Below are positions 9,188-17,185 of a DNA stretch of 64,000 nt, in pieces (the first letter of the stretch is position 1; each line of letters starts with the position of its first letter). A model generated the notes under the pieces. That model had not been told where the DNA came from, ran no database searches, and saw only the letters and a list, made by a program, of their open reading frames with translations. The position numbers were made by a program, and so were the translations under genes. Source of the DNA: SVFI01 sp045588655 (GTDB lineage: Bacteria > Bacillota > Clostridia > Lachnospirales > Lachnospiraceae); assembly GCA_045588655.1 (NCBI GenBank), contig JAZNEP010000059.1, positions 62,001 through 126,000 of the forward strand, read 5' to 3'.

Positions 9188-10021
9188 TTATAATCCTAAT
9201 CCCTCACTCACATTTGCCTTTAACCACTTGGCAACACCATCTTCATCATTACTTTCTATTATCCCTGTGGCCAGCTCCTTTAACTCATCAACTGCGTTAC
9301 TGACAGCGTAGCACTCATCCGAAATTTGGAACATAGGAATATCGTTGATTGCGTCCCCGAAAGAAATCACTCTGTCACAGTTCCAAAGCTTCATCAGATT
9401 TTGAATTGCCTCTGCTTTCGTTGCTTTCTTCGGCATAATCTCACACCAGTACTCCGGTCGGTATATCTCCTGATGCAAGGTACAGGTATATCTGTCATCC
9501 TGAGAAAAAATATCATATACCGGTAATAGCTCCTCCCGCTCTCCAATGCAAGTAATGTAAAACATGTCGCCGTCATACAGCGCATTAGCATCTTTCAGAG
9601 GTCGAAAACGCTTGTCTCCTTTACGCATGTCAAGATAGTATTGGGTTCCTTCATTTTCTTTATCCGTAACCCAGGACACTCTCTCATCTCCGTCGACATA
9701 AGCATACACCAGGGGACTGATATCAAAACTGCCCAGAACTTCTATAATTTTGTCCGTTTCCTCTTTCTGAAAATAAGCAGACGCCAAGATTTCATTGGTG
9801 GATGGATTGATAATGAAGGCACCGTTATAAGCAATAATCGGAATATTGGTCGACAGGCCCTTGGTTACCACAGCCGCTGACACCAAAGATCTGGCCGTCG
9901 CATAGGTGAACAGCACTCCCCTTGCCACCAAATCATTAATAATATCCAGACTGTATTGATTAATGCGGCTATGCGTATTTAATAAAGTCCCGTCTAAATC
10001 CGTAACATATAATGTTTTCAT
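9188..10021 (-). CDS. Cof-type HAD phosphatase
   Basis: 277 residues with HAD motif I YVTDLDGTLLNTH (nucleophile Asp in DLDGT), motif II region YATARS, and motif III/IV VISFGDAINDIPMF. The large C2B cap between residues ~85 and 185 identifies the Cof/YbiV subfamily, which dephosphorylates sugar phosphates, pyridoxal phosphate or flavin nucleotides. Substrate is not predictable. First gene of a two-gene operon with the GNAT enzyme. Confidence 0.88.
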   Translation of the reverse strand: MKTLYVTDLDGTLLNTHSRINQYSLDIINDLVARGVLFTYATARSLVSAAVVTKGLSTNIPIIAYNGAFIINPSTNEILASAYFQKEETDKIIEVLGSFDISPLVYAYVDGDERVSWVTDKENEGTQYYLDMRKGDKRFRPLKDANALYDGDMFYITCIGEREELLPVYDIFSQDDRYTCTLHQEIYRPEYWCEIMPKKATKAEAIQNLMKLWNCDRVISFGDAINDIPMFQISDECYAVSNAVDELKELATGIIESNDEDGVAKWLKANVSEGLGL

Positions 10022-10102
10022 ACACGTTCCCTCTGCCTTATCTTTCCTTTGTCCTGCTTCCTATCTACCAAACTATATTTGCTGCCATATATCACATTCT
10101 GA

Positions 10103-11020
10103 TTATCCCAACTGTAACATCGCATCCATGCTCTTCTTTGCCGCCAGACGCACTTCCTCAGATAAGATAATCTCCTCACCTGCATCGCCTTTCACACAAT
10201 GATATACATCTGCCAAGGTGGTCAGCTTCATATCATGACATACCAGCTTCTTAGATAAAGGATAAAATTTTTTATCCGGACATTCAAATTGCAGATGCTG
10301 AACAATGCTGTTCTCTGTTCCAATGATAAACTCTTTGTGCGTACTCTTCTTCACGTAATCCATAATTCCTGTTGTACTTCCTATGTAATCCGCCATTTCG
10401 GTCACACCATTTACACATTCCGGATGAACCAAAAACTGCGCATTTGGATGTTTTTCTTTTACTTCTAATGCTTCTTTCTTTGTAATTCCCGCATGAATCG
10501 GACAGCCACCCTGAACCAATTGCAAATTTTTTTCCGGAACCTGTTTCGCAACCCATGCTCCCAGATTGCAATCCGGAATAAACAAGATATCTTTTTCTTT
10601 CATGTTGCGCACAATTTTCACTGCAGAAGCAGATGTTACGCAGACATCACAGACTGTCTTTAACTCGGTTGTTGTATTTATATAAGCCACTACTGCATAT
10701 CCCGGGTACTGTTCTTTCAGCTTATTTATCGTTTCCACGTCAAACTGTCTTGCCATAGGACAATCCGCATCCGAATGGGACAAAATCACCTTCTTCTCCG
10801 GCGATAAAATCTTCACTGTTTCTGCCATAAAACGGACACCACACATTAAAACGGTCTGTTGCGTTGCCTCTGCCGCTTTTTCGCTTAATCCGTAAGAATC
10901 ACCGATATAATCCGCAATCTCTAAAATATCATGATTTTGATAGGCGTGTGCCAAAATACAGATATCCTTTTCCTTCTTCAGTTTCATAATCGCATCTTGT
11001 AATTGTCTTGTTGTATTCAT
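10103..11020 (-). CDS. nadA: Quinolinate synthase
   Basis: Condenses iminoaspartate (from NadB) with dihydroxyacetone phosphate to quinolinate, using a [4Fe-4S] cluster. The three repeated domains are visible, with cluster cysteines in VLMCGVRFMAE, VHPECVNGV and the late KLVCHDMKLTTL. Motif FIPDCNLGAWVA and EFIIGTENSI are typical. About 305 residues, the usual length. The start at 11020 is set by GGAG 6 bases before it; an ATG 4 codons upstream lacks a site. Divergent from nadB with a shared regulatory region. Confidence 0.96.
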   Translation of the reverse strand: MNTTRQLQDAIMKLKKEKDICILAHAYQNHDILEIADYIGDSYGLSEKAAEATQQTVLMCGVRFMAETVKILSPEKKVILSHSDADCPMARQFDVETINKLKEQYPGYAVVAYINTTTELKTVCDVCVTSASAVKIVRNMKEKDILFIPDCNLGAWVAKQVPEKNLQLVQGGCPIHAGITKKEALEVKEKHPNAQFLVHPECVNGVTEMADYIGSTTGIMDYVKKSTHKEFIIGTENSIVQHLQFECPDKKFYPLSKKLVCHDMKLTTLADVYHCVKGDAGEEIILSEEVRLAAKKSMDAMLQLG

Positions 11021-11107
11021 AATATTCTCCATTCTTGCCCATCAAACCTTAATTCAATCTTGCAAATAATTCGTATTTCTTCTAATGATTCCTCTAAACT
11101 GTTACAC

Positions 11108-11136
11108 ATTATAATAAAGTAGGTTCATGGTGTCAA
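11108..11136 (-). promoter_or_regulatory. nadA promoter
   Basis: On the minus strand TTGACA (11131-11136) and TATAAT (11108-11113) are spaced by exactly 17 bases, a consensus sigma-A promoter. The -35 box lies inside the TGTCTTGACA motif described in the next entry. Confidence 0.9.
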
Positions 11137-11196
11137 GACATATGTATACCTCTACTTATCACCTGTCTTGTCATTTGTAAAATCATGTGTTATACT
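11131..11196 (+). promoter_or_regulatory. nadB promoter with paired NiaR-like operators
   Basis: TTGTCA (11168-11173) and TATACT (11191-11196), spacing 17, form the nadB promoter. TGTCTTGTCA (11164-11173) and, inverted, TGTCAAGACA (11131-11140) are two half-site-like copies that cover the -35 boxes of nadB and nadA. niaR lies in the same operon and the known NiaR motif has a TGTCTTGACA core, so these are probably the repressor sites. Confidence 0.75.
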
Positions 11197-11258
11197 GTTC
11201 GCTGTGATTATTGAATTAGACAAATTTACACGTGCATTCGCACGAGAAAGATGGTTTT

Positions 11259-12539
11259 ATGACAACAGATATACTGATTGTGGGAAGCGGCTGCGCCGGT
11301 CTATATGCTGCGCTCCATCTCCCCAAAGAGAAAGCGGTTACCATTATCACCAAAACCGATGCGAAAAGCAGTGACTCCTTTCTGGCACAGGGAGGCATGT
11401 GCATGTTAAAGGACCCCGGTGATTACGACTCATATTTTGAAGATACGTTAAAAGCCGGCCACTATGAGAATGACAAAACTTCGGTTGAGATTATGATAAA
11501 ATCGTCACCTGATGTGGTGGAAGATTTAGTCAGCTACGGCGTAGATTTTCAAAAGGAAGCGGACGGCTCCTTTTGTTTTACCAGAGAAGGTGCTCACTCC
11601 GACAAGCGAATTCTCTTTCATAAGGATATCACAGGAAAAGAGATTACCTCTCATTTGTTAGAACAGGTCAGAAAGCAAGAGAATATCTCTATCTTGGAAC
11701 ACACCTGCCTTCTGGATCTGCTCTGCGAGGATAATACCTGCTATGGCGCAGTCGTTCAAACTGCAGATGGGACCATTTCACGAATCATTGCAGACTATAC
11801 CTTACTTGCCACAGGCGGTATTGGCGGATTGTATCGACATTCCACCAATTTCTGCCATTTGACCGGTGATGCAATTGCTCTTGCACTAAAATATGATATC
11901 CGGACAAAGGATTTAAATTATATTCAAATTCATCCTACCACCCTTTATACAAAGGAAAAGAAGGATCGTAGTTTTCTTATTTCCGAGTCCGTTCGTGGGG
12001 AAGGTGCCCTTTTATATGACAAACATATGCAACGCTTTGTGGACGAATTGTCACCCCGTGACTTACTCACACAAGCGATATATGCACAAATGGAAAAGGA
12101 CGGAACCGATTTTGTCTGGGAAGATTTAAGACCGATTCCAACCGAAGAACTGGAATTACATTTTCCTAATATTGTAGCTCACTGCAAAGAAATGGGATAT
12201 GATGTGACCAAAGAATGTATTCCTGTAGTTCCGGCACAGCACTACTTTATGGGAGGCATTGAAGTGGATTACAATTCAAAAACATCCATGGAACGCCTTT
12301 ATGCGATTGGTGAAACTGCCTGCAACGGAGTACATGGTAAAAATCGTCTTGCAAGCAACTCCCTTTTAGAAAGTCTGGTTTTTGCCAAACGTGCTGCATA
12401 TAATCTTGCAAGTGACTATCAGGATGCGCAGGGCAAAGGAAATACCATTGCATCAGACATTACCAATGAGACCGATGTGGAAGCACTTGCAAATACCTAT
12501 CGCGAATTAATTCTTCCAAAGTTGAAGCAAAAAAAATAA
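11259..12539 (+). CDS. nadB: L-aspartate oxidase, short form
   Basis: FAD enzyme that oxidises L-aspartate to iminoaspartate, the first step of de novo NAD synthesis. Shows the FAD-binding DILIVGSGCAGLYAALHLP, the SFLAQGGMCM flavin loop, LLATGGIGGLYRHSTN, and the catalytic-domain HPTTLY, SVRGEGALL and GETACNGVHGKNRLASNSLLE. About 426 residues against ~530 in E. coli: the C-terminal helical bundle is missing, as in several clostridial NadBs. The start MTTDILIVG at 11259 is preferred to an ATG 9 codons earlier. First gene of nadB-nadC-niaR. Confidence 0.95.
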   Translation: MTTDILIVGSGCAGLYAALHLPKEKAVTIITKTDAKSSDSFLAQGGMCMLKDPGDYDSYFEDTLKAGHYENDKTSVEIMIKSSPDVVEDLVSYGVDFQKEADGSFCFTREGAHSDKRILFHKDITGKEITSHLLEQVRKQENISILEHTCLLDLLCEDNTCYGAVVQTADGTISRIIADYTLLATGGIGGLYRHSTNFCHLTGDAIALALKYDIRTKDLNYIQIHPTTLYTKEKKDRSFLISESVRGEGALLYDKHMQRFVDELSPRDLLTQAIYAQMEKDGTDFVWEDLRPIPTEELELHFPNIVAHCKEMGYDVTKECIPVVPAQHYFMGGIEVDYNSKTSMERLYAIGETACNGVHGKNRLASNSLLESLVFAKRAAYNLASDYQDAQGKGNTIASDITNETDVEALANTYRELILPKLKQKK

Positions 12540-12607
12540 TAATACATATAAATTGCAACATAAAAACTATCAATGATAGAAAAAACAATTCAGAAAGGAC
12601 TACTAAC

Positions 12608-13465
12608 ATGAATAATCCAATTACATTAACATTAAATGCAGATCCATTAATCTTAAGCGCGCTCCGCGAAGACATTACAAGCGAGGATGTCTCCACCAAC
12701 AGTGTCACTCCTGAGAAACAAATGGGTGCGGCCGACCTAATCTGTAAAGAAGACGGTATCATCTGTGGACTTGAGATTTTCGCCAGAGTATTTACGCTCC
12801 TGGACCCAAGCACTCATGTAGAATTATTAGCCAAAGACGGCGATGCAGTAACTAACGGACAGCTTCTCGCTAAATTAACCGGTGATATTCGCACCATATT
12901 AAGCGGTGAGCGAACTGCACTCAATTATCTGCAGCGCATGAGCGGTATTGCTACTTATACTCATAATGTAGCAAGCCTTTTAGAAGGTACTTCCATCAAG
13001 CTTTTAGATACCCGAAAGACCACTCCAAACAACCGCTTATTTGAAAAGTATGCTGTACGAGTAGGTGGCGGTAATAATCACCGTTATAATCTGTCTGACG
13101 GCGTGTTATTAAAAGATAACCATATCGGTGCAGCAGGCGGTGTGCGTCAGGCAATCGAAATGGCTAAGGCCTATGCACCTTTTGTTCGTAAAATAGAAGT
13201 AGAAGTAGAAAACCTTGAAATGGTTCGCGAGGCAGTAGAAGCAGGCGCTCACATCATCATGCTGGATAACATGTCCCATGATCAGATGGCTGAAGCATTA
13301 AATATCATCGACGGACGTGCAGAAGTGGAGATTTCCGGAAATGTCACAAAAGAGAACATCGAGAAAATAAAAGACCTCAAGGTAAATTATATCTCATCCG
13401 GAGCGCTTACACACTCCTCCCCTATTTTAGATGTCTCTTTGAAAAACCTTCATCCGATTGATTAG
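12608..13465 (+). CDS. nadC: Nicotinate-nucleotide pyrophosphorylase (carboxylating)
   Basis: Converts quinolinate and PRPP to nicotinate mononucleotide with loss of CO2. 285 residues, normal length. Seen are LREDITSEDVS, LSGERTALNYLQRMSGIAT, LLDTRKTTPNNRLFEKYAVRVGGG split by the PRPP/quinolinate-binding Arg/Lys residues, HRYNLSDGVLLKDNH, VEVENL and MLDNMS. Ribosome site AGAAAGGA. Follows nadB by 68 bases and precedes niaR by 20; one operon. Confidence 0.96.
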   Translation: MNNPITLTLNADPLILSALREDITSEDVSTNSVTPEKQMGAADLICKEDGIICGLEIFARVFTLLDPSTHVELLAKDGDAVTNGQLLAKLTGDIRTILSGERTALNYLQRMSGIATYTHNVASLLEGTSIKLLDTRKTTPNNRLFEKYAVRVGGGNNHRYNLSDGVLLKDNHIGAAGGVRQAIEMAKAYAPFVRKIEVEVENLEMVREAVEAGAHIIMLDNMSHDQMAEALNIIDGRAEVEISGNVTKENIEKIKDLKVNYISSGALTHSSPILDVSLKNLHPID

Positions 13466-13485
13466 CAAAAAGAAAGGAAAAGCTC

Positions 13486-14049
13486 ATGAACGGCGAGGAA
13501 CGAAGAACCAAAATTATAAATCTGTTAAAACAAAGCGAGGTTCCACTTTCAGGAACTCAGCTTGCCGGGCAGGTTGGCGTCAGCCGCCAAGTCATCGTAC
13601 AAGACATTGCATTGTTGCGCGCGAATGCATATGCAATCGTCTCTACAAATCAAGGCTATTTGCTATCGGATTCATTTACAGCCAGCCGTGTTTTCAAAGT
13701 GATTCACACCGATGAAGAGGTGGAAGAAGAACTGTCATTAATCGTTGATTGTGGCGGTCGTGTGGAAAATGTTTTCGTGTCCCACAAGATTTATAATATC
13801 GTCAAAGCACCTATGAACATCCGCTCTCGCTTGGATGTAAAACGATTTATAGATAATCTTACCTCAGGCAAATCCAGTCTACTAAAAAACGTGACTTCCG
13901 GTTATCATTATCATACAGTTACCGCAGAAAGCGAAGAATTATTGGATTATATCCACGATGCCCTAAAAGAGCGCGGATTTTTAGCTCCTTTACAGGATTA
14001 CGAACCGGTGGATTTCCAAAAAGCAAACAAAGGATCTGATGCTCCATAG
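13486..14049 (+). CDS. niaR: Niacin-responsive repressor NiaR
   Basis: 187-residue transcription factor: an N-terminal HTH (residues ~8-55, LAGQVGVSRQVIVQDIALLRA) and a C-terminal 3H domain whose three conserved histidines bind metal/ligand (visible in FVSHKIYN, SGYHYHTV and YIHDALKE). The family (YrxA/NiaR) represses NAD synthesis and niacin uptake genes when nicotinate is present. It ends the nad operon, so it probably autoregulates through the nadA-nadB intergenic operators. A terminator overlaps its end. Confidence 0.93.
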   Translation: MNGEERRTKIINLLKQSEVPLSGTQLAGQVGVSRQVIVQDIALLRANAYAIVSTNQGYLLSDSFTASRVFKVIHTDEEVEEELSLIVDCGGRVENVFVSHKIYNIVKAPMNIRSRLDVKRFIDNLTSGKSSLLKNVTSGYHYHTVTAESEELLDYIHDALKERGFLAPLQDYEPVDFQKANKGSDAP

Positions 14050-14078
14050 ATGTTTCTATGCTGCACCAGATCCTTTTT
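14029..14078 (+). terminator. Terminator of nadB-nadC-niaR
   Basis: AAAGGATCTG (in the last niaR codons) pairs with CAGATCCTTT and runs into TTTTTATTT; an inner CATAGA/TCTATG hairpin lies in the loop. Confidence 0.85.
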
Positions 14079-14121
14079 ATTTCTTTATTTTCCTAGTGAA
14101 ACGTGTTGTCCAACTTTTGAC

Positions 14122-15222
14122 CTATCTTGCTCCCAAAATCACGCCGAGTTGCTCCACAAGGCCTGCGTTTTGTCCAACGGAAATCTCCCCGACCTTATCA
14201 CAGATACGCTCCATGTACTCAAGCTCCTTGAGCCTGTAGAGCGTCTTGTTTTCCTCCATTAACTTTGCGGTATTTAGCAAAGATCTGGTAGACGCAACTT
14301 CTTCACGTCTTGCAATGACATTTGCTTGTGCATTCTTTTCCGCTACGAGAACAGAGTTCATGATATCTTTGATTTCACCCGGAAGGATGATATCTTTAAT
14401 ACCTGCGGCCAAAAATTCCACATAAAACTCCGGCGCCTTTTTCGACACCTTGGCAAACACTTCCTTGGATATGCTTTCCTTTCGTTCGAGAATTTCGTCC
14501 AACTTGTAATTGCCCGTAAGTTCCCTCACAACAAGCTGCACCATCGAGTAAAGCTGCTGATCAAGATTCTTTATATTCTCTACCAGCGCAACCGGATCAT
14601 TTATCTTATATGTACACGCCACGTTCATTCGGATACCAATCTTATCCTTCGTCAGAATCTCCTGTCCGATGACATTCAATTCCGTCTGTTTTACATCCAT
14701 CACATGCGCAGTTACTTGTGCAGCATAATTCCAGAAACGATATACACCGCTTTCCAGCGTTCTCTGAAGCACATTGTCAAAGTAAATCAATCCGACCTGT
14801 CCTTCACCAACAGACACGGTTGAGTAAAATCTTGTCGGAATCATCTCAAGCATGTGCTTGGTCACTTCTTTTCCCATTTCAACCTGTTCCATGGATACAA
14901 ACTTAATCTCACACTTTTCAAACACATTCCAAAAAATATATTCCTTTCTGTTTGCGCACATGCGAAGTGTGTCGTTGACATAGATTAGTCCGAGATATCC
15001 GTCCGGAATCTGAAAACGCACTGTTCTATCTTCAAATTCCTTATTCTCAGCAAGTACCTGATACGGAACTTCCAAAAACTCCACTTCTCCTTCCATTGTT
15101 TCCACGAAGACTTCATATCCAAGTGTCTTTGATACATAGTGCTTTCCTGTGAAAAGCATCTTTACAAACACACCATTCTTTGTTAAAAATCCTGTTTCGT
15201 TTTCTTTTATAATTACTCTCAT
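14122..15222 (-). CDS. Slipin / SPFH (band 7) protein of the RtcB locus
   Basis: 366 residues. The central SPFH domain is clear (VSVGEGQVGLIYFDN, GQEILTKDKIGIRMNVACTYKINDPVALVENI, then VRELTGNYKLDEILE) followed by a coiled-coil region NVIARREEVASTRSLLNTAKLMEENKTLYRLKE split over a long helix. Residues 1-110 form an extra beta-rich domain (GFLTKNGVFVKMLFTGKHY, VRFQIPDGYLGLIYVN) that looks like a degenerate second copy; there is no membrane segment, unlike canonical slipins. Such SPFH proteins scaffold oligomeric rings. Same strand as rtcB with structured RNA between; ACGGAGG precedes the ATG. Function in RNA repair is inferred from context. Confidence 0.85.
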   Translation of the reverse strand: MRVIIKENETGFLTKNGVFVKMLFTGKHYVSKTLGYEVFVETMEGEVEFLEVPYQVLAENKEFEDRTVRFQIPDGYLGLIYVNDTLRMCANRKEYIFWNVFEKCEIKFVSMEQVEMGKEVTKHMLEMIPTRFYSTVSVGEGQVGLIYFDNVLQRTLESGVYRFWNYAAQVTAHVMDVKQTELNVIGQEILTKDKIGIRMNVACTYKINDPVALVENIKNLDQQLYSMVQLVVRELTGNYKLDEILERKESISKEVFAKVSKKAPEFYVEFLAAGIKDIILPGEIKDIMNSVLVAEKNAQANVIARREEVASTRSLLNTAKLMEENKTLYRLKELEYMERICDKVGEISVGQNAGLVEQLGVILGAR

Positions 15223-15419
15223 TTGATTACCTCCGTTTTAAATAAAGAAGTAGTCCCTCTTTTTCGTCATTACTTTGTGATGGAAGCAAAAGGAATTTCC
15301 CGGATGCACAGGAGGACTTCAAGTATTCGGATGCGTCAGTACCTGTATGCAATCGCAATTTAGAAACTGCTCTTACTCACAAATACCGATACCTCGTTTC
15401 CTATCCGTTGTCCTATACT

Positions 15420-15503
15420 AACCAAAGAAATTTGCTTTTCCTTCAGATCACACAGCAAATTGCAGCAAGCTGCGTGACGAAAAAGAATTTCTACATCTTG
15501 GTT
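15420..15503 (-). ncRNA. Long imperfect hairpin 3' of tRNA-like RNAs
   Basis: On the minus strand AACCAAG...GAAATT at one end pairs with AATTTCTTTGGTT at the other, and inside TCACGCAGC pairs with GCTGTGTGA. The bulged long stem next to tRNA-like modules recalls the body of bacterial Y-like RNAs. No coding potential of its own. Confidence 0.55.
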
Positions 15504-15513
15504 GAGACCATCT

Positions 15514-15585
15514 CGGTCAGGGCGGATTTGAACCGCGAACTTTTGTTCTGCCACTTTAAGTGTTGCTCTACCGTCTGAGCTACCG
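15514..15585 (-). ncRNA. tRNA-like RNA module 2
   Basis: On the minus strand: short closing stem CGGT/ACCG, D-arm GCTC-AGACGGTA-GAGC, a small hairpin CACT-TAA-AGTG in the anticodon position, a variable-arm-like GAAC-AAAA-GTTC, and a canonical T-arm GCGG-TTCAAAT-CCGC. It therefore has a class II tRNA outline, but the acceptor is only 4 bp and no 7-base anticodon loop exists, so it is not a functional tRNA gene. It lies 2 bases from module 1 and downstream of rtcB on the same strand. Confidence 0.7.
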
Positions 15586-15587
15586 TT

Positions 15588-15655
15588 TTCACGGAGTGGA
15601 ATCGAACCACCGACAGACACTACTTCCTCTTTTACGCTTTACAGGCGTTTGTGAA
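15588..15655 (-). ncRNA. tRNA-like RNA module 1
   Basis: On the minus strand: closing stem TTCAC/GTGAA, D-arm-like ACGC-CTGTAAA-GCGT, an unpaired central stretch of about 22 bases instead of an anticodon arm, and a canonical T-arm GTGG-TTCGATT-CCAC. Closely follows module 2 in space and has the same T-loop signature. Likely part of one transcript with rtcB and the slipin gene. Confidence 0.65.
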
Positions 15656-15774
15656 GACATACCACGGCATACAAACATGCTACGAGCACTTGCACCGCCG
15701 GGCAGGAAATCTTTTCCGATACCCGCGCAAAGTAGTATTCTTCTAACATATATGTGATTCTGCATTTGCAGATA
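15656..15774 (-). ncRNA. Structured spacer between rtcB and tRNA-like modules
   Basis: Contains CTGC-ATTT-GCAG (15760-15771, just after the rtcB stop) and a two-tier hairpin CGGG/CCCG enclosing GGAAA/TTTCC (15699-15725), plus GCAT/ATGC near 15667-15680. I see no ORF with a ribosome site. It probably belongs to the same structured RNA. Confidence 0.45.
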
Positions 15775-17007
15775 TCAGCCTTTTACAACTCCCACTGTCT
15801 TTAACTTTCTGACAATATCCACCATGTCGGTCTGCTGCTGCATAACCTCATCGATGTTTTTGTACGCAAATCGACACTCCTCTGCCACGTCGTTTTTTTT
15901 GCGTTTACCCAGAACAACTCCCTGCTCCTTAAGGTCAACCACAACCTGCTCTACCGTAAACGCGGTACGTGCACCGCTTCTTGAGTATGATCTTCCCGCT
16001 CCGTGAGACGAAGAACAGAATGACTCCGGATTACCTTTGCCGGACACCACATAACTATAAGAACCCATCGCTCCCGGAATAACTGCAAGCTCGCCCTCTC
16101 TTACACGGGTTGCACCTTTTCTGTGCACCCACACATTCGCACCATAATGATGCTCAAGCGCCGCATAGTTGTGATGACAGTTAATCTTCTGTGTAAACTC
16201 CACATTTTTATCTGTATACTTTTCAATTAACTCCTTCACGATAATACATACTTTTTGAATCATACGTTCTCTGTTCTCAAATGCATAATCAAGAGCCAGG
16301 TCCATCCAGCGAATGTACTGCTGCCCTTCCTTCGTATCTACAGGCAAAAACGCAAGTCTGTATTCATCCGGAACCGCACTGTGCCATGTTTCATTCAGGT
16401 TTCTTGCCAAGCTGTGAAAATAATCGCAGATCTCCTTTCCCATATGACGGCTTCCGGAATGAAGCATAATACAAAGGTAGCCGTCCTGATCCTCCTGAAT
16501 TTCAATAAAGTGGTTACCACCACCGAGTGATCCGACCTGATAATATCCGTCCTCGATTAGCGGAAGAAGCTCCGAATTTTCCTCATATTTAAATATTTCC
16601 TCTTTTGCCTTATCAAGCACTTTCGACGGTTGCGGGACTTTATAACGTTCCACTCCCAGCGGAATCGCTCTCATAATATTTCCAACGATAGCCTGTATGA
16701 GGGTTCCATTACCCGTAGCCACTTCTCGAATCTCTTCCATCCTGATATTGGATGCCACAAACACCATTCCACAGCCGATATCAGCCCCCACTGCATTCGG
16801 TATAATTACACCTTTTGTTGCAATCACACCTCCAATTGGCATTCCTTTTCCGGTATGCGTATCCGGCATTAAGCAGACCCACTTATGTAAAAATGGAAGG
16901 TTTGACAGGTGATATGCCTGTTCCATACAAGACTCCTCCACTTTATCCTTACTTTCCAGCCATACCTTAATTGGAAACTTCGTTTTTTCATTGCAAATCA
17001 CAAACAT
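15775..17007 (-). CDS. rtcB: RNA-splicing ligase RtcB
   Basis: GTP- and Mn2+-dependent ligase that joins RNA 2',3'-cyclic phosphate (or 3'-phosphate) ends to 5'-OH ends. 410 residues, the bacterial length. Active-site motifs: PDTHTGKGMPIGGV, AVGADIGCGM (metal Cys), HSGSRHMGKEI, NCHHNYA, WVHRKGATRV, and SSSHGAGRSYSR carrying the guanylated His. The start at 17007 follows GGAGG by 8 bases; the in-frame ATGs upstream overlap that site. Divergent from two WYL regulators; followed by tRNA-like RNA and a slipin gene. No rtcA or rsr/Ro gene is in the window. Confidence 0.95.
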   Translation of the reverse strand: MFVICNEKTKFPIKVWLESKDKVEESCMEQAYHLSNLPFLHKWVCLMPDTHTGKGMPIGGVIATKGVIIPNAVGADIGCGMVFVASNIRMEEIREVATGNGTLIQAIVGNIMRAIPLGVERYKVPQPSKVLDKAKEEIFKYEENSELLPLIEDGYYQVGSLGGGNHFIEIQEDQDGYLCIMLHSGSRHMGKEICDYFHSLARNLNETWHSAVPDEYRLAFLPVDTKEGQQYIRWMDLALDYAFENRERMIQKVCIIVKELIEKYTDKNVEFTQKINCHHNYAALEHHYGANVWVHRKGATRVREGELAVIPGAMGSYSYVVSGKGNPESFCSSSHGAGRSYSRSGARTAFTVEQVVVDLKEQGVVLGKRKKNDVAEECRFAYKNIDEVMQQQTDMVDIVRKLKTVGVVKG

Positions 17008-17115
17008 TGTCATTCCCTCCTTTTTTGTTTTGTCATGTTTCATTTGCTGATGAAATTATCATAAACTTACTTGGTAAATTTTTCATTTCAAAAAAGTTGC
17101 GAACTTAAAAAGTCA

Positions 17116-17154
17116 TACAAACAGGTATTTCATATTTGTAGTTTATGCTATACT
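17116..17154 (+). promoter_or_regulatory. WYL gene promoter and inverted repeat
   Basis: TGCTATACT (17146-17154) is an extended -10 without a clear -35, as expected of a weak or activated promoter. Just upstream TACAAA (17116-17121) and TTTGTA (17135-17140) form an inverted repeat that could be the operator for the WYL proteins in this divergent region (17008-17185). Confidence 0.4.
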
Positions 17155-17185
17155 GAGTTTACGAAAAAAATGAAAGGAGCCGCTT

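Noticed and set aside
15360..15620. An 86-codon minus-strand ORF across the tRNA-like region
   Set aside because: It has no ribosome site and its peptide (GGSIPLRENGSSDGRATL...) is what translation of tRNA-type sequence gives; the RNA folds explain the DNA better.
15514..15655. Ordinary tRNA genes downstream of rtcB
   Set aside because: Acceptor stems are only 4-5 bp and there is no 5-bp anticodon stem with a 7-base loop, so no anticodon can be assigned.
17008..17185. A sigma-54 promoter for rtcB as in E. coli
   Set aside because: No GG-N10-GC type -24/-12 element on the rtcB strand and no RtcR-type activator; WYL regulators are present instead.
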